Shown here: piece by piece, positions 12,329 to 22,800 of the stretch
Layout: each line of letters begins with the position of its first letter
Numbering within the stretch: the stretch's first letter is position 1
Source: Smittium culicis
Lineage: Eukaryota; Kickxellomycota; Harpellomycetes; Harpellales; Legeriomycetaceae
DNA length: 27,927 nt
Assembly (NCBI GenBank): GCA_001970855.1
Contig: LSSN01002942.1
Span: forward strand, 1 to 27,927
Reading direction: 5' to 3'
Notes under the pieces: model-generated
Database searches by the model: none
Told to the model about the DNA's origin: nothing
What the model saw: only the letters and a program-made list of their open reading frames with translations
Program-made: the position numbers and the translations under genes

Positions 12329-12351
12329 AAGGAAAGAAAGAAAGAAAGAAA
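12329..12351. repeat. (GAAA)n microsatellite
   Basis: Four to five GAAA units follow an A run, in the 3' flank of FOX2. A simple repeat with no evident role. Confidence 0.8.
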
Positions 12352-12391
12352 ATATTTTTAATGATATAAATACTTTAATTGGTTATATAAT

Positions 12392-15355
12392 TTATAATTT
12401 AGAAGTCTCAGAGGCTGGTGCAGTTATGGAAGAAATATCTTCGGTGAATTCGGCTATTCCATTAGACAGAACAATCAAGTCACGTTCTACTACTCTTGCA
12501 CCAAACAGCACAATCTTACTATTTGATGGTGATTTCCACATTAAAGTTTCAATTGTTTCTCCAGGGTAAATTGGCGACGAGAAGCGAACTTTGACAGATT
12601 TGAGAGATAAGCTACGACCGGCAACTGCGCATTTGACAACGTGTCGTACAGTGTATCCCATAGTACATAAACCGTGAAGAATTGGTTGGTCAAAATCTCC
12701 AAAAGCAGCCATTTCAGGGTCGATATGAAGTGGATTATAATCGCCAGAAAGTCTGTATACAACAGCTTGGTCCGGGTTTGTCTTTTGGGAATATATGCAA
12801 TCAGGGCGAGTCTGTGGAGTTTTGACATCAAGAGCAGCAATTGGATTGCGGTTAGGGCTGGGAACAGGTTTAAATTCAGGGTGTTTACTGAATCCTCCAA
12901 TACCGCGAATAAAGAAAGTTGATTCTGAGACTGCTACGACATTATTTGATTTTGGGCAGCGCATAGTAACACGGTTGATTACAGTGGCGCCTTTTACTTT
13001 ATCAACAATATCTACAATTTCGGGAGTGCATACAAGAGATCCACTGGTTGGAATAGGAGAATGAATTTCAATAAATTCTTCTCCGTGCAATAACATCATT
13101 GGGTTATATTCAGGAAGATAATCATTCATATTATTAGGGACAAAGAATTCGGGGATAACTGCGAATGTTGGGAAAGTGTGGAAATTACTAGAATTTTCAT
13201 AAACAAGTGGTAAATCCATGCGAGTTGCACCAATACCAACTGAATAAAGCATTACATCACGGGTTGTGTATTCGAATTTAGAATTGTCGTACTTGTGGTT
13301 ACGTGCAGCGGCGACATCAACAAGCTTAGATGGAATCTTGGCAGCAGATCTTGGCAATTTCTTTTTATTTTGTGATTTAAGCTTTACAAGAGTGGTGATG
13401 ACGTTAGTGGTAAACTCGCGAATATCTTTAGTATTGACTGCACGGCCATCATCAAAGTTTGTGATAACGGACCATTTGTCGCGAATAGCTTCTGGAGTGA
13501 AGCTATCGTCTTGAGGGAAGACGTAGCCGCCAGTTGATTGGCGACGAACTTCGCCAGCCCAGCAAGAGCCGACCTGGAACATCTTTCCTGTATCTTTGCA
13601 AGAAGAGTGGCATAAAAATCCAACAAATGGAGCAACATAGTCTGGTTTTAAAAGTTCGACGATTTCTGGAGGGAAAACGGTTGCAGTCATGGCAGTACCT
13701 GCATTAGGAGCGATACAATTAACACGGATTCCATGTTTAGCACCCTCAATAGCCAAAGTTTTAGATAAGCCAATTATTCCTCCTTTTGCTGAGCTATAGT
13801 TGCACTGCCCAAAGTTTCCGTATAAACCAACAGAGGAACTTGTATTCAAAATTATTCCAGATTTTTGTTTTAGGAAATGGGGCCAAGCAGCTTTTGAAAC
13901 TTTATATGTACCACGTAGGTGGACATTATAGACATCATACCAGTCTTTTACGGACATTTTAATGAAAGATTTATCTCTTAAAATTCCAGCATTATTGATA
14001 ACAACGTCGATTTTTCCGAAGGCTTTGATTGCCGAGTTGATTACAGCTTCTCCGTTTTCAACAGAATTGTGGTCAGCAGCTGCTATTCCACCGGAAGAGT
14101 TAATTTGGTTAGCTATGATGTCAGCGGTGTATTTTCCATCTTTAGATCTGCCAACATCATTAATAAGAACTTTAGCACCGTATTTAGCAAACATTTTAGC
14201 GTAAACGAGGCCGAGTCCAGCTCCTGAGCCAGTGATCACGACAACCTTTCCATCAAAGCTGAGTTCGTTGGAATGGCTACTTGCGCTTGTATTCATTGCT
14301 TGTTTCATGAGGCCTAAATAGTCAACACCATTTTTGAAATTGGGATATTTGTTACCAGAGTTGAAGTCGGTGATTTCATGGTATCTGCTGGCAACGGCAG
14401 CTGGGGTGAAGGTGGAGTCAGGCTTGAATATGGCGCCGTTGGCGAGTTCCCATCTGACAGAATTGATAAATCCACCAGCTGCTTCGAATAAGCCACCGGT
14501 GACGGTAGTAGTTTCATGAGATAGGAAGGCGACAACAGGAACAATATATTTAGGGTCCAATACTTCGAGCATTTCAGCTGGCATAGAAGTTTCGGTTAGA
14601 CGAGAGGCAGCGAGGGGTGAGATGGTGTTGCATAAAATGTTGTATTTATTTCCTTCTTGGCTTAGTGTATCACTGAAAGCGATTAAAGCATGTTTTGCGG
14701 CAGAGTAGCTTGCTTGGCCAAAGTTTCCGTAAATGCCAGCGGGCGAGGTAGTGTTGATGATGCGGCCAAATTTCTGGGCACGGAAAATGGGCCAAGCTGC
14801 ATGAGTTACCTTAAATGCACCATTGAGATGTACTTGACAAACGAGATCCCAGTCAACATCGGTTGAGTTTATGAAAGATTTGTCGCGAAGAATCCCGGCG
14901 TTATTAATTAAAATATCTACGCGACCGAAAGCGTCGATAGCAGTTTTGATTATTTTTTCACCGTCTTCGACAGAGTCATAATTAGCAACGGCACGGCCAC
15001 CAGCTTTTACGATTTCATCAACGACTTTATCGGCTGCTGAAGAGCTAGCAGATTCGCCTTTCAGTGAGACACCATAGTCGTTTATGACGAGAGAAGCACC
15101 ACGAGAGGCGAAGAAGTGGGCATACATTTTTCCGAGGCCTAAGAGTGAAGAATGGCGATTTATTAGAATATGAAACAGTTATAAATAATAATGAAATGCA
15201 GAGTAATAAAAAGATAGGATAGATGACAGGAAGTAAAGGTGTTTGAGTTCTGAAATGTATTTATAAAGCATATAAAGTTAAATATAAAGTGTACCTCCTC
15301 CAGCGCCAGTGATAACTACGACGCGGTTATCGAATCTTAGAGTACCGTTGGTCAT
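12392..15355 (-). CDS. FOX2: Peroxisomal multifunctional beta-oxidation enzyme (Fox2 / MFE-2)
   Basis: Fox2 performs the middle steps of peroxisomal fatty-acid beta-oxidation: enoyl-CoA hydratase 2, then (3R)-hydroxyacyl-CoA dehydrogenase. Exon 1 is 15295-15355 and exon 2 is 12392-15138. The 156-nt intron (GTACAC...TTAG) falls inside the first glycine-rich loop and joins to T-G-A-G-G-G-L-G-K, which fixes both start and splice. The product is 935 aa (yeast Fox2 is about 900). It has two short-chain dehydrogenase domains: the first has NNAG at 99-102 and Y165-S-A-A-K169; the second has TGSGAGLG at 323-330 and Y468-S-S-A-K472. The C-terminal MaoC-type hydratase 2 domain has the signature G-D-Y-N-P-L-H-I-D-P, giving catalytic D820 and H825. 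The protein ends in Ser-Lys-Leu, a peroxisomal targeting signal type 1. All key residues are present, so the gene looks intact. It is less AT-rich than its neighbours, which would fit high expression. Confidence 0.97.
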
Positions 15356-16995
15356 TTTTTTCTTATTTTTTTAGTTTATTTTAGTTAGAGCTTAAAAAGA
15401 AGTAATTGTTACAAGTAAGATTTAAAATAATAGAATGAAAGAATATAATTTTGATATAGAAATAAAGTTGGAGATATAAAGGGAGTGTGACTTGTGGGGG
15501 GTATAGCTATTATTTATATGGGCATGGGCCAATTTCAGTCAGTTGTATGCTGTAAAAAAAAAAAGATGTTTGGCATAAACTCAAGTGATTTATGCATCTA
15601 ATTATTCAGCATGTGAAAAGTTAGAAATTTGCAGACTTGAAATCTATTGGACCAGCTGGAGGAAACCGAAGGATTAGTTATGCACGTGAAAAAAGCGCAA
15701 ACTAGCTTGGTAGCAGCGGAATAAGTTTGGATTTAAGCGAGATCCAGAGTTTGAGCCGTGTATATAAAAAGAAGCTGGAACCTGGAGACATTGAGCTATG
15801 ATAACCATATACTATTCTATTGCAGATATCGTCCAACGTTTTTGAGCATCCGCTGTAATTTAAATAGTTTAGGCATATGTGGATAAGGTATTAAAGTAAG
15901 TTGGTGTGGTAGCAATTGGCCGTAAATCATATCTAAATACCTGGAAATAAAATATTATCAAAAAGTCCACGAAGCTAAACTTAAAAAATAAGCCCTTTTA
16001 TACTTGCTCATTGCAGATAATCGTCATATTGTGCTATAATTTAACTGATTAGAAGTGTATGGATTTAATATATTTATTAGTTTTATATTTTGATTTTAAG
16101 GATTTGTATATTATCTTAAGGTTTAAGGCTTATTTGATTAACACCAAAAGAAACAAATTTAATCTAAACTATTTATATCCATTCTTACTTTGATTAAACA
16201 TAATTTGAAAATTGTTATGTCAAAATATGATATTACAGATTATGGGATTAAGAAGAAAGTGTATGTAATAGTGGATTCTATAATGTGTACATTAGTGGTT
16301 ATTGGCTCGTTAAAGCGTAAGGATGTTGAAAATTTTGCTCTAAAGTATAATGAATGATAAAAGCCTATATGTAGAAAATACTCTAACTTCTGAGCATAAG
16401 CCCATCTAATAAAGCCATGCATTCCAAATCGCTTATAAGTAGCCTTGAATTCGAGATTTAATAGTGGCAATGCTTTATTTCGTTTAGTAATTGGCTCATT
16501 TGGATTTTGTTATGGTTATCCTCATTTGGCAGTTATTGGCCAGAAAATCAGAGCTACTAAAATCTTGAAAAAAAAGCATGATTATGAGTTATCTATTCGC
16601 TTAATTATTTCAACAAAGTATTAAGCTATTTAGAGTCGAGATACTTATTGGTTAGTGTTTCTCATGATAAGCAAATCACAACTTCAGAGATATTAACTAT
16701 GAATCCAGACAGCGAATAAGAAATGGCTAAGATTCAAACTTTATTGCTATAGTGCTTTCAATAAGTTCAGACCTTGCAATTGGTCAGAAAATATGTTATT
16801 ATCTATATCTTATTAAGCTTTATTTTAAAATATAAAAGTTCAGAAACTCTTAAATATCTAACTCTTTGCCAGCTTAACCTTAGTCGATCTCCGCATTATC
16901 TACTTCCAAGCTATCAAATATCTACTCAATTGTTTCTACATCTCGTCCCTTCTACTCTGATAGTATTTTATAGTATCAATTCCATTCTTACCGCC
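15356..16995. promoter_or_regulatory. Shared divergent upstream region of FOX2 and the epsin gene
   Basis: A 1.64-kb spacer between two divergently transcribed genes, with no convincing coding sequence. It holds a CCAAT box (15529-15533) and seven ATTGG cores on the plus strand (near 15644, 15914, 16300, 16487, 16536, 16646 and 16779). ATTGG is the complement of the CCAAT box bound by Hap/NF-Y complexes. Two stretches, near 15822-15890 and 16012-16065, look like diverged copies of each other. The minus-strand open frame 16240-16470 is unremarkable. Regulation of either gene through these motifs is inference. Confidence 0.45.
15511..15518 (-). promoter_or_regulatory. Candidate TATA box of FOX2
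   Basis: TATAAATA on the minus strand, about 155 nt upstream of the FOX2 start codon. A CCAAT-box core lies a dozen bases further upstream. Motif and position are plausible, but such motifs are common in AT-rich DNA. Confidence 0.3.
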
Positions 16996-19025
16996 ATGAA
17001 TTTCGGTTCAGTTTCTATCTGGGATGTTAAAAAAGTTGTCGATAAAGTGTAACGCTCGATTTGAACATGCTCTAAATCTTCATAATTAATTAATTTTATT
17101 TTTGTATACTATCTAAACAACTCGCTTTTCAAAATTCAAGCTTTTTTATTTATCCTAGCTTATTAATATTTTTACTAATCTAGGAAAAATGTAGTGTTGA
17201 ACCTAAGCGAGATCGAAATCAAGGTTAATGATGCAACTGGCTCTGAGCCGTGGGGTGCCTCGAGATCTTTGATGCAAGAAATTGCCCAAGCAACATATAA
17301 CCCGTAATCACTAATTTCTCTCTCTTCAATCTGAATATCACTTATGTGCTTTTTTTATCACTCTAATATAATTTTTCCTAAACAGGAATGAAATGAATCT
17401 AGTAATGAATCAAATTTACTCCAAATTTGCCGAATCTGATCCTTCTTTATGGCGCCAAGCTTACAAAGTATAAATCTATTCCCTTTCATTATTAACGCAT
17501 TTTAATCCTACATTTATTTGTTTTTATTAAATCAAAGACCTTATATAATGTTTATACGTCGTATATAATTCGATTACTCAAGCATTTGCTGTCTATATAG
17601 GCTTTACAACTATTGGAATATTTGATTAAAAATGGCTCAGAAAGCGTTGTCAATGAATCTAGAAGACACGAATCCATAATTCGTGCCCTTAGAAATTTTC
17701 ATTATAAAGACAATACCGGCGTTGACAGAGGAATAAACAGTAATTTGTTTCTACTTTTTTAAAAAAAAATTTCATTATTTATTTCAAACTAATCCCTTCC
17801 AAAATTAACTATAACCTCGATCTCCACTAAATTCTCTCTATTTTTTTTTTATTAAATAGTTCGCCATCTTTCTGGCGAGATATCTAAGCTTTTAAATGAT
17901 ACTTCTCGTCTTAAAGAAGAAAGAAAGAAAGCTAAAACTAACAGAAATAAATACACTGGATTAGGAAATTCAACCACTTCTCAATCAAGCTACAACGATC
18001 ATGCTTCTAGCTCTGTCAGTTCCTCAAACTCTACAAGATACCCCACAAATCAATCATTTTCAAACTCTTCAAGCGCAAAACAAACCCAATCCCCATCAAG
18101 TGCTGGTGGTAATACTATGTATAAAAATTACAAAAATTCTACAAACTCTTCAAGCAAGATTACTAATGGCGCCTCCAGAGCTCGTAGAAATGACACCAGA
18201 GAGAATTCTATATCTGATTCTCGCTCTACAAACAATAAATCAAGTGACAATGTTGATAATACTGCTCAGGTTGGCGATTTGCTTTCTTTCGATGATTTTG
18301 CTGATAATTCTATTAAAACTAACGGTATTTATTTTTCTCTTTTTATTTTACTCTTCTATTTACTCATAGAGTCATTTTACTGACTAATTTATTTTATATC
18401 AAGTAAAGCTTTTTTTTATATACTATGCTCTAACTCTAAATCCTTTTTTTTTCTTTTTACGCTTTTATTTTATAAAGACACCACGGTAGACTCATTTAAT
18501 GATTGGGGCGATTTTCAATCAAGCTCTCCCCCAAAATCCAATAATGCAATCTCTTCCAAAGACAACGGGTTTACAAAATCAAAAACTGTTGATGATTTAC
18601 TATCTGGTTTTGACTCTATTGAAATATCTAACAATTTCGACTCATTAAGCTATGGACTCGCAAATGCACAAAACTCTACCATAGCTAAAAGTAATACTAA
18701 TCCTATACTTAGTTTAGCCGAACCTGTTTATAATAACCCTTCAAAAATAGAAAATACATTGAATTCTGATCCATTTTCTGACTTTCAAAGCTTTACTGAT
18801 ACTCAAACCAGCTCAAATAACGCATTTAGCTTTGGGGCCCCTATTAACATGAATAACCAACCAACTCATAACAGCTCTATAAATACAAGCAGTACTCTAA
18901 ATACTCCGGCTCAAGTAGTTCCAGCTCAGAATAACAATAGTTCGTCAAAAAACGATTCTAATATTTGGGATATGCACAAATCTCTGATATCTCTTGAAAG
19001 CCTTGCCCCTTCATCCAAAAAATAA
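16996..19025 (+). CDS. ENT3: Epsin-related ENTH-domain clathrin adaptor (Ent3/CLINT1-like)
   Basis: ENTH adaptors bind phosphoinositides and recruit clathrin and adaptors; the Ent3/CLINT1 subgroup works in trans-Golgi/endosome traffic. Exons are 16996-17048, 17184-17303, 17386-17467, 17601-17739, 17860-18324 and 18478-19025, giving 468 aa. The first exon is fixed by W-D-V-K-K-V-V-D-K-V joined to K-N-V-V-L-N-L-S-E-I-E, the CLINT1-type helix start. It continues with S-E-P-W-G-A-S, E-Y-L-I-K-N-G-S-E and E-E-R-K-K-A-K-T-N-R-N-K-Y, a complete ENTH domain (about residues 5-165). The rest is a low-complexity Ser/Asn-rich tail. It carries short motifs: D-L-L-S-F-D-D-F from 271, F-N-D-W-G-D-F at 293-299 and D-P-F-S-D-F at 384-389 (gamma-ear/AP-type), and L-I-S-L-E at 456-460 (clathrin box). 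The frame is open upstream of the ATG but has no earlier ATG. The subgroup assignment is good; the exact orthology to Ent3 is inferred. Confidence 0.9.
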
Positions 19026-19499
19026 CTCTTTTCTTTATCATCAGTTCTTATCTTTAATTTTTATATCTTTTCATCATATTATTACCCTATTTTTATATTA
19101 TATTTCGACTATACTTTTAGTTTTTGCCTTTTTTTTTTTTGATCTGCAGAAATTATTGTTACACGAATTAGATTTCACCATTACCATAAATATATTTTTT
19201 ATTGGTTTATATAGTCTATTAATTTCGCTGTTTTCCAATTTTCCCGCCATTTTTGTAACAATTTAAGTTTACTATGCGTTGATTGGCGTTATCTCGCGAA
19301 AATATTTAAATGCTTTTATAAAACAGAAATTATATCTGTTTAGAATAAATAAGCAATAAATATTACCCAAATTGATTTTTCTTTACAATAAATTTGTACT
19401 CATCTCCAGAATATTTAAATGTATTAAAATCAATATACAGCTTGAATAAAAAAAAAAAAACTATTAGCTTGATCTTTCAAATATATATTAACATAAATT
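19026..19499 (+). promoter_or_regulatory. Spacer between the epsin gene and cactin
   Basis: It carries the 3' end of the epsin gene and the upstream region of cactin. AATAAA occurs at 19344-19349 and 19355-19360, candidate poly(A) signals. GATTGGCG followed by TCTCGCGAAAA (about 19281-19302) stands out in the AT-rich spacer. CGCGAAAA resembles the fungal SBF/E2F-type cell-cycle element CRCGAAA, but one match is weak evidence. I see no small gene here. Confidence 0.35.
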
Positions 19500-22262
19500 A
19501 TGGAGACAAGTAGTAGTTCAGCGCTCAAGAGTGAAAAATATTCCGATTCAAAAAAGAACAGCAGCAGGCGTGAAAGTGAAATAAATTCAAAGTATAGATC
19601 AAAACACAAAGATTCTGACAGCGATTACGACTCGAAATCGAAAAATCGATCGCGCAAAAGTCATGATAAAGATCATAGATACAGCGATTCAGAAGATGAT
19701 GATTTAAGAGCACGGAGCAGAAAATCTAGAGATTATTCTTCAGGCAGAGATAGTAAATTTCGAAATTCTAAACAAAGGCACGACTCTTCCGAAAGCGACC
19801 GAGATCGAAAAAGCAAACGCACAAAAGATAAATACGCTTCCTCTGAAAGCGAGCAAGATAGAAAAAGCAAACGAAAAAAAGAAAAATATTATTCATCGGA
19901 CAGCGATCAAGGCAGGAGGCACAGGAAAAGCAAAAGCAAAAGCAAAAAAAGACAGGATTACAGTTCGGAAACAAAAGATAGCAGGAGAAAACCAAGCTCG
20001 AAAAACTCATCGCTATCAAAAGGCGATGACTTGTATAAAGATCTGACATTGGCGATAGATGCTAAGGAGCTGGAGAAAGAGTTTGTTTGGAAAAAGAAAG
20101 ATAAAGTAATGAAACAGTCAGGACTGACAAAAAGCGAAATCAAAGCGCGCAAAAGAGAGCTCCAAAAGGAAACAGAAATCGAGCTTATGAAGCTTAAAGA
20201 GCGCCGCAAACTCCGCGAGCAGGAAAACGTGCTCAGAGAAATAGAGCTCGCACGGTTAGCGCAAGAAGCCGAGCAGGAGCAACTCGGCGACTGGAAAGAG
20301 CGTGAGAACAGTTTCCACCTCTCGCAAGCTAAAAAACGCGCCGAAATCAGAGCCAGCTTAAACCGCCCTAAACCCATCGACATCCTCGCTATCAACCTCA
20401 AACTCGCCACTTCTAATATCGATGATCCCGACCAAACTTTCGACTACAACATTGACTTTACGGAACCCTGGAAAATCGTTGAAGTAAGCTCTGTTTACCA
20501 TATTTTAACCATTGATTATTTAACTTGTATTTATACTTTTTATATTACACTATAAAACTCAATATTTTTTTTAATCTCTTATTTCTTTAATCTTATACAT
20601 TAGGGCCTTGGTTTGGACGAAGTTGAAGAGCTTTATATTGACATACAAATGTATGTAGCCCTTGAAAAAGTTCCTGAAAATTTGGAGTTTTGGAAAGTAT
20701 GTAGCTTTCTATTCATTTTTCATTATCTATCCACTAAATATATTAGCCATTCATTTCTATCCATTAATTTATAAAACACAATCCTGGAAATATTTTTTTA
20801 ATAAAATAAACTTTCACTAAATTTGATTTTCATACATTTCAATAGGCGTTAATGCTAGTTTGTGACTCGCGGCGACAGAGGCTAAAAGAAATTGACTCGT
20901 CAACAGGCGTTTCTAAAGCTGTTGAACAGGAAATCATAGCATTTTTAAATAAAAAATCTAAAGAAGATTTAGATATTATCGAAGCTGAAATTCAACAAAA
21001 ATTCCAAAGTAATCTCCCAATCGACTCCGATTATTGGGAACAGGTTTTAAAACAAATGGTTGTTGAAAAGGCTAAGCTTAAAATAGACGAATACCACAAC
21101 AAAGTTATTTCAAATCTATTAATACAAACTAGAAGAAAGCAACAGGACGATGCCGCCAAGCACCAACATGAACTTGCTTTATACTTATCAAATCCCGCAA
21201 ACTCAATTCCACTTGTTGCACCAAATGAATCAGTTCAAGATACCGATAACATTGACAGCATCAATACTGGTGACAGTGATAGCCAACAAATAAACAAAGT
21301 AGTCGAAGAGTTTTCTAGTGAAATGGAACCTGTTTTACTAAAAGACGTTGGTAGAGAAGACAGAAATCTAGATATATACTCGCAAGATGAATTCAATCAG
21401 ATATTGGTATTAATATTTTCCTTTTTAGATTTTTACTCTTCAATTTCGGTGTATTTTTCTTTTCAATTGCCATCTATTTTGAATAACAGCTAAAACCTTT
21501 CATTTTTTTTTTATACTGATACTTAATTTTAGCTCAAGAAGAGACTCCAGATTTTAAAATTCGAATTTATTACTAAAAAAGCTAATCAAAATTCAAATGA
21601 TTCTAGTCAAGAATTATCGGTAATGATTTAATTTCTATCAATTCAACTGCAAGACTTGGGCCGACTTTAAATTTTATTATATTTTTTATTTTTACATTAA
21701 TTTTTAAAAATATTTATATTAAATTTAGATTGATAAAGAGCTATATAATATGGAAGCTAGCAAAGGTCTAAGTAATGAAGAAGATATATTTACATCAGAA
21801 GCTCTTTTAGAGCAAAAAAGCTATCTGTGGCAAGATAAATACAAGCCCAGAAAACCTCGTTATTTCAACAGAGTACATACTGGATATGAGTGGAACAAAT
21901 ACAATCAAACTCACTATGATTTTGACAATCCACCGCCAAAAGTAGTAATGGGGTACAAGTTCAATATATTTTACCCCGATTTGATTGATAAGTCTAAAGC
22001 GCCAACTTACCGTATTGAACAAGATCCTGACCAAATACCCGAAACTGCTCAGGACGAGAGTAGAGGCCATAAAAAATCGAGAAGAATAACTGGCGATACT
22101 TGTATAATCAGATTTATTGCTGGACCTCCATACGAGGACATTGCTTTTAAAATAGTAAACAAAGAGTGGGAATATGGAAGAAAATTTGGATTCAAAAATT
22201 CATTTGATCGCAACGTCCTACAGCTTCACTTTAAATTTGCAAGGCAGTTCTATAGGAAATAA
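19500..22262 (+). CDS. cactin: Cactin, spliceosome-associated protein
   Basis: Cactin is a conserved nuclear factor associated with the spliceosome and required for correct pre-mRNA splicing. Exons are 19500-20483, 20604-20696, 20846-21406, 21533-21619 and 21729-22262; all four introns are phase 0 and start GTAAGC, GTATGT, GTATTA and GTAATG. The product is 752 aa, close to human cactin (about 758). Residues 1-175 are a Ser/Arg/Lys/Asp-rich, RS-like disordered region. Residues about 180-300 are charged and helical (W-K-K-K-D-K-V, then many E/K/R), leading into F-D-Y-N-I-D-F-T-E-P-W and the central cactin domain (D-S-R-R-Q-R-L). The last 145 residues are the diagnostic C-terminal domain: L-W-Q-D-K-Y-K-P-R-K-P-R-Y, H-T-G-Y-E-W-N-K-Y-N-Q-T-H-Y-D, N-P-P-P-K-V-V-M-G-Y-K-F-N-I-F-Y-P-D-L, and R-N-V-L-Q-L-H-F near the end. 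It is intact. The first ATG of the open frame is used, in context aaattATGG. Confidence 0.96.
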
Positions 22263-22800
22263 AAAAAAATTTTCTGCTACTTTTTTCTTTTTTTTTTTTT
22301 AAACATTCATAGTCCTTCTATTCTTTCTTTTTTTTTTATTTATTTTACTCTTTGCTGTGTAATATTAAATATATATGAACGTGTTTTGAATTAATTTTTT
22401 GCATTTATTTTGTTTTTATTTTTAATAAACTAATATAATGGTAATTACAAATGGGAGATTATTCGAAGGAGCGGAATTTATCTTAATAATCTTTTCCTAC
22501 TTGGCAGCATTACTTTTATTTTTAATTAAATTATAAAAAAAAAATCATCGAATGGTTTATCTGAAATAGCCAACAGCTTGGTCTAATTCAAATAAGCAAA
22601 TATAATTTCTGAGAAATAAAGATCCTTTTCCACCCAAATAACATCCCAAAATATATTTTTAATTATGAAAGAATAAAGTAAAAATTGCAAATAGCACGTG
22701 AATACCAAATCACTCAGTGAATCAAGTAGATATAAAAAATTAAAACAAAAAGGATCAATCTGCGAGAAAAGTATTGCTGCCGGCCATTAAAGTTTATTTT
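22263..22800. other. Convergent 3' spacer between cactin and RSM22
   Basis: No gene seen. It has T-rich tracts just after the cactin stop. AATAAA at 22424-22429 (plus) is a candidate cactin poly(A) signal. On the minus strand AATAAA at 22793-22798 lies only 2 nt past the RSM22 stop codon, which would give RSM22 a very short 3' untranslated region if used. Confidence 0.5.

Larger units (their letters stand above)
10621..12391. other. AT-rich region downstream of FOX2, no gene seen
   Basis: No gene supported. It contains a purine-rich patch (10905-10965) and a small island of higher complexity near 11690-11750 that I cannot assign. The right end is the 3' flank of the minus-strand FOX2 gene. 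Confidence 0.6.

Noticed and set aside
13266..14544. Several open frames inside FOX2 on both strands
   Set aside because: They are shadows of the clearly conserved FOX2 reading frame.
15797..15847. TATATAAAAAG (about 15761) followed by a short plus-strand frame M-I-T-I-Y-Y-S-I
   Set aside because: The frame is only about 16 codons and has no partner exon. I kept only the observation that this region resembles the segment near 16012.
16240..16470. 76-codon minus-strand frame between FOX2 and the epsin gene
   Set aside because: No family resemblance, no plausible start context, and it lies in a region better read as upstream control DNA.
16774..16995. In-frame upstream extension of the epsin first exon
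   Set aside because: It is open but has no ATG; the ATG at 16996 matches where CLINT1/Ent3 proteins begin.
18001..18369. 122-codon frame overlapping epsin exon 5
   Set aside because: It is out of frame with the conserved ENTH protein; its Leu/Ile/Gln composition is what a shifted Ser/Asn-rich tail gives.
19958..20410. 150-codon minus-strand frame, Ser/Leu-rich
   Set aside because: It is antisense to cactin exon 1; the composition is the complement of a charged helical region.
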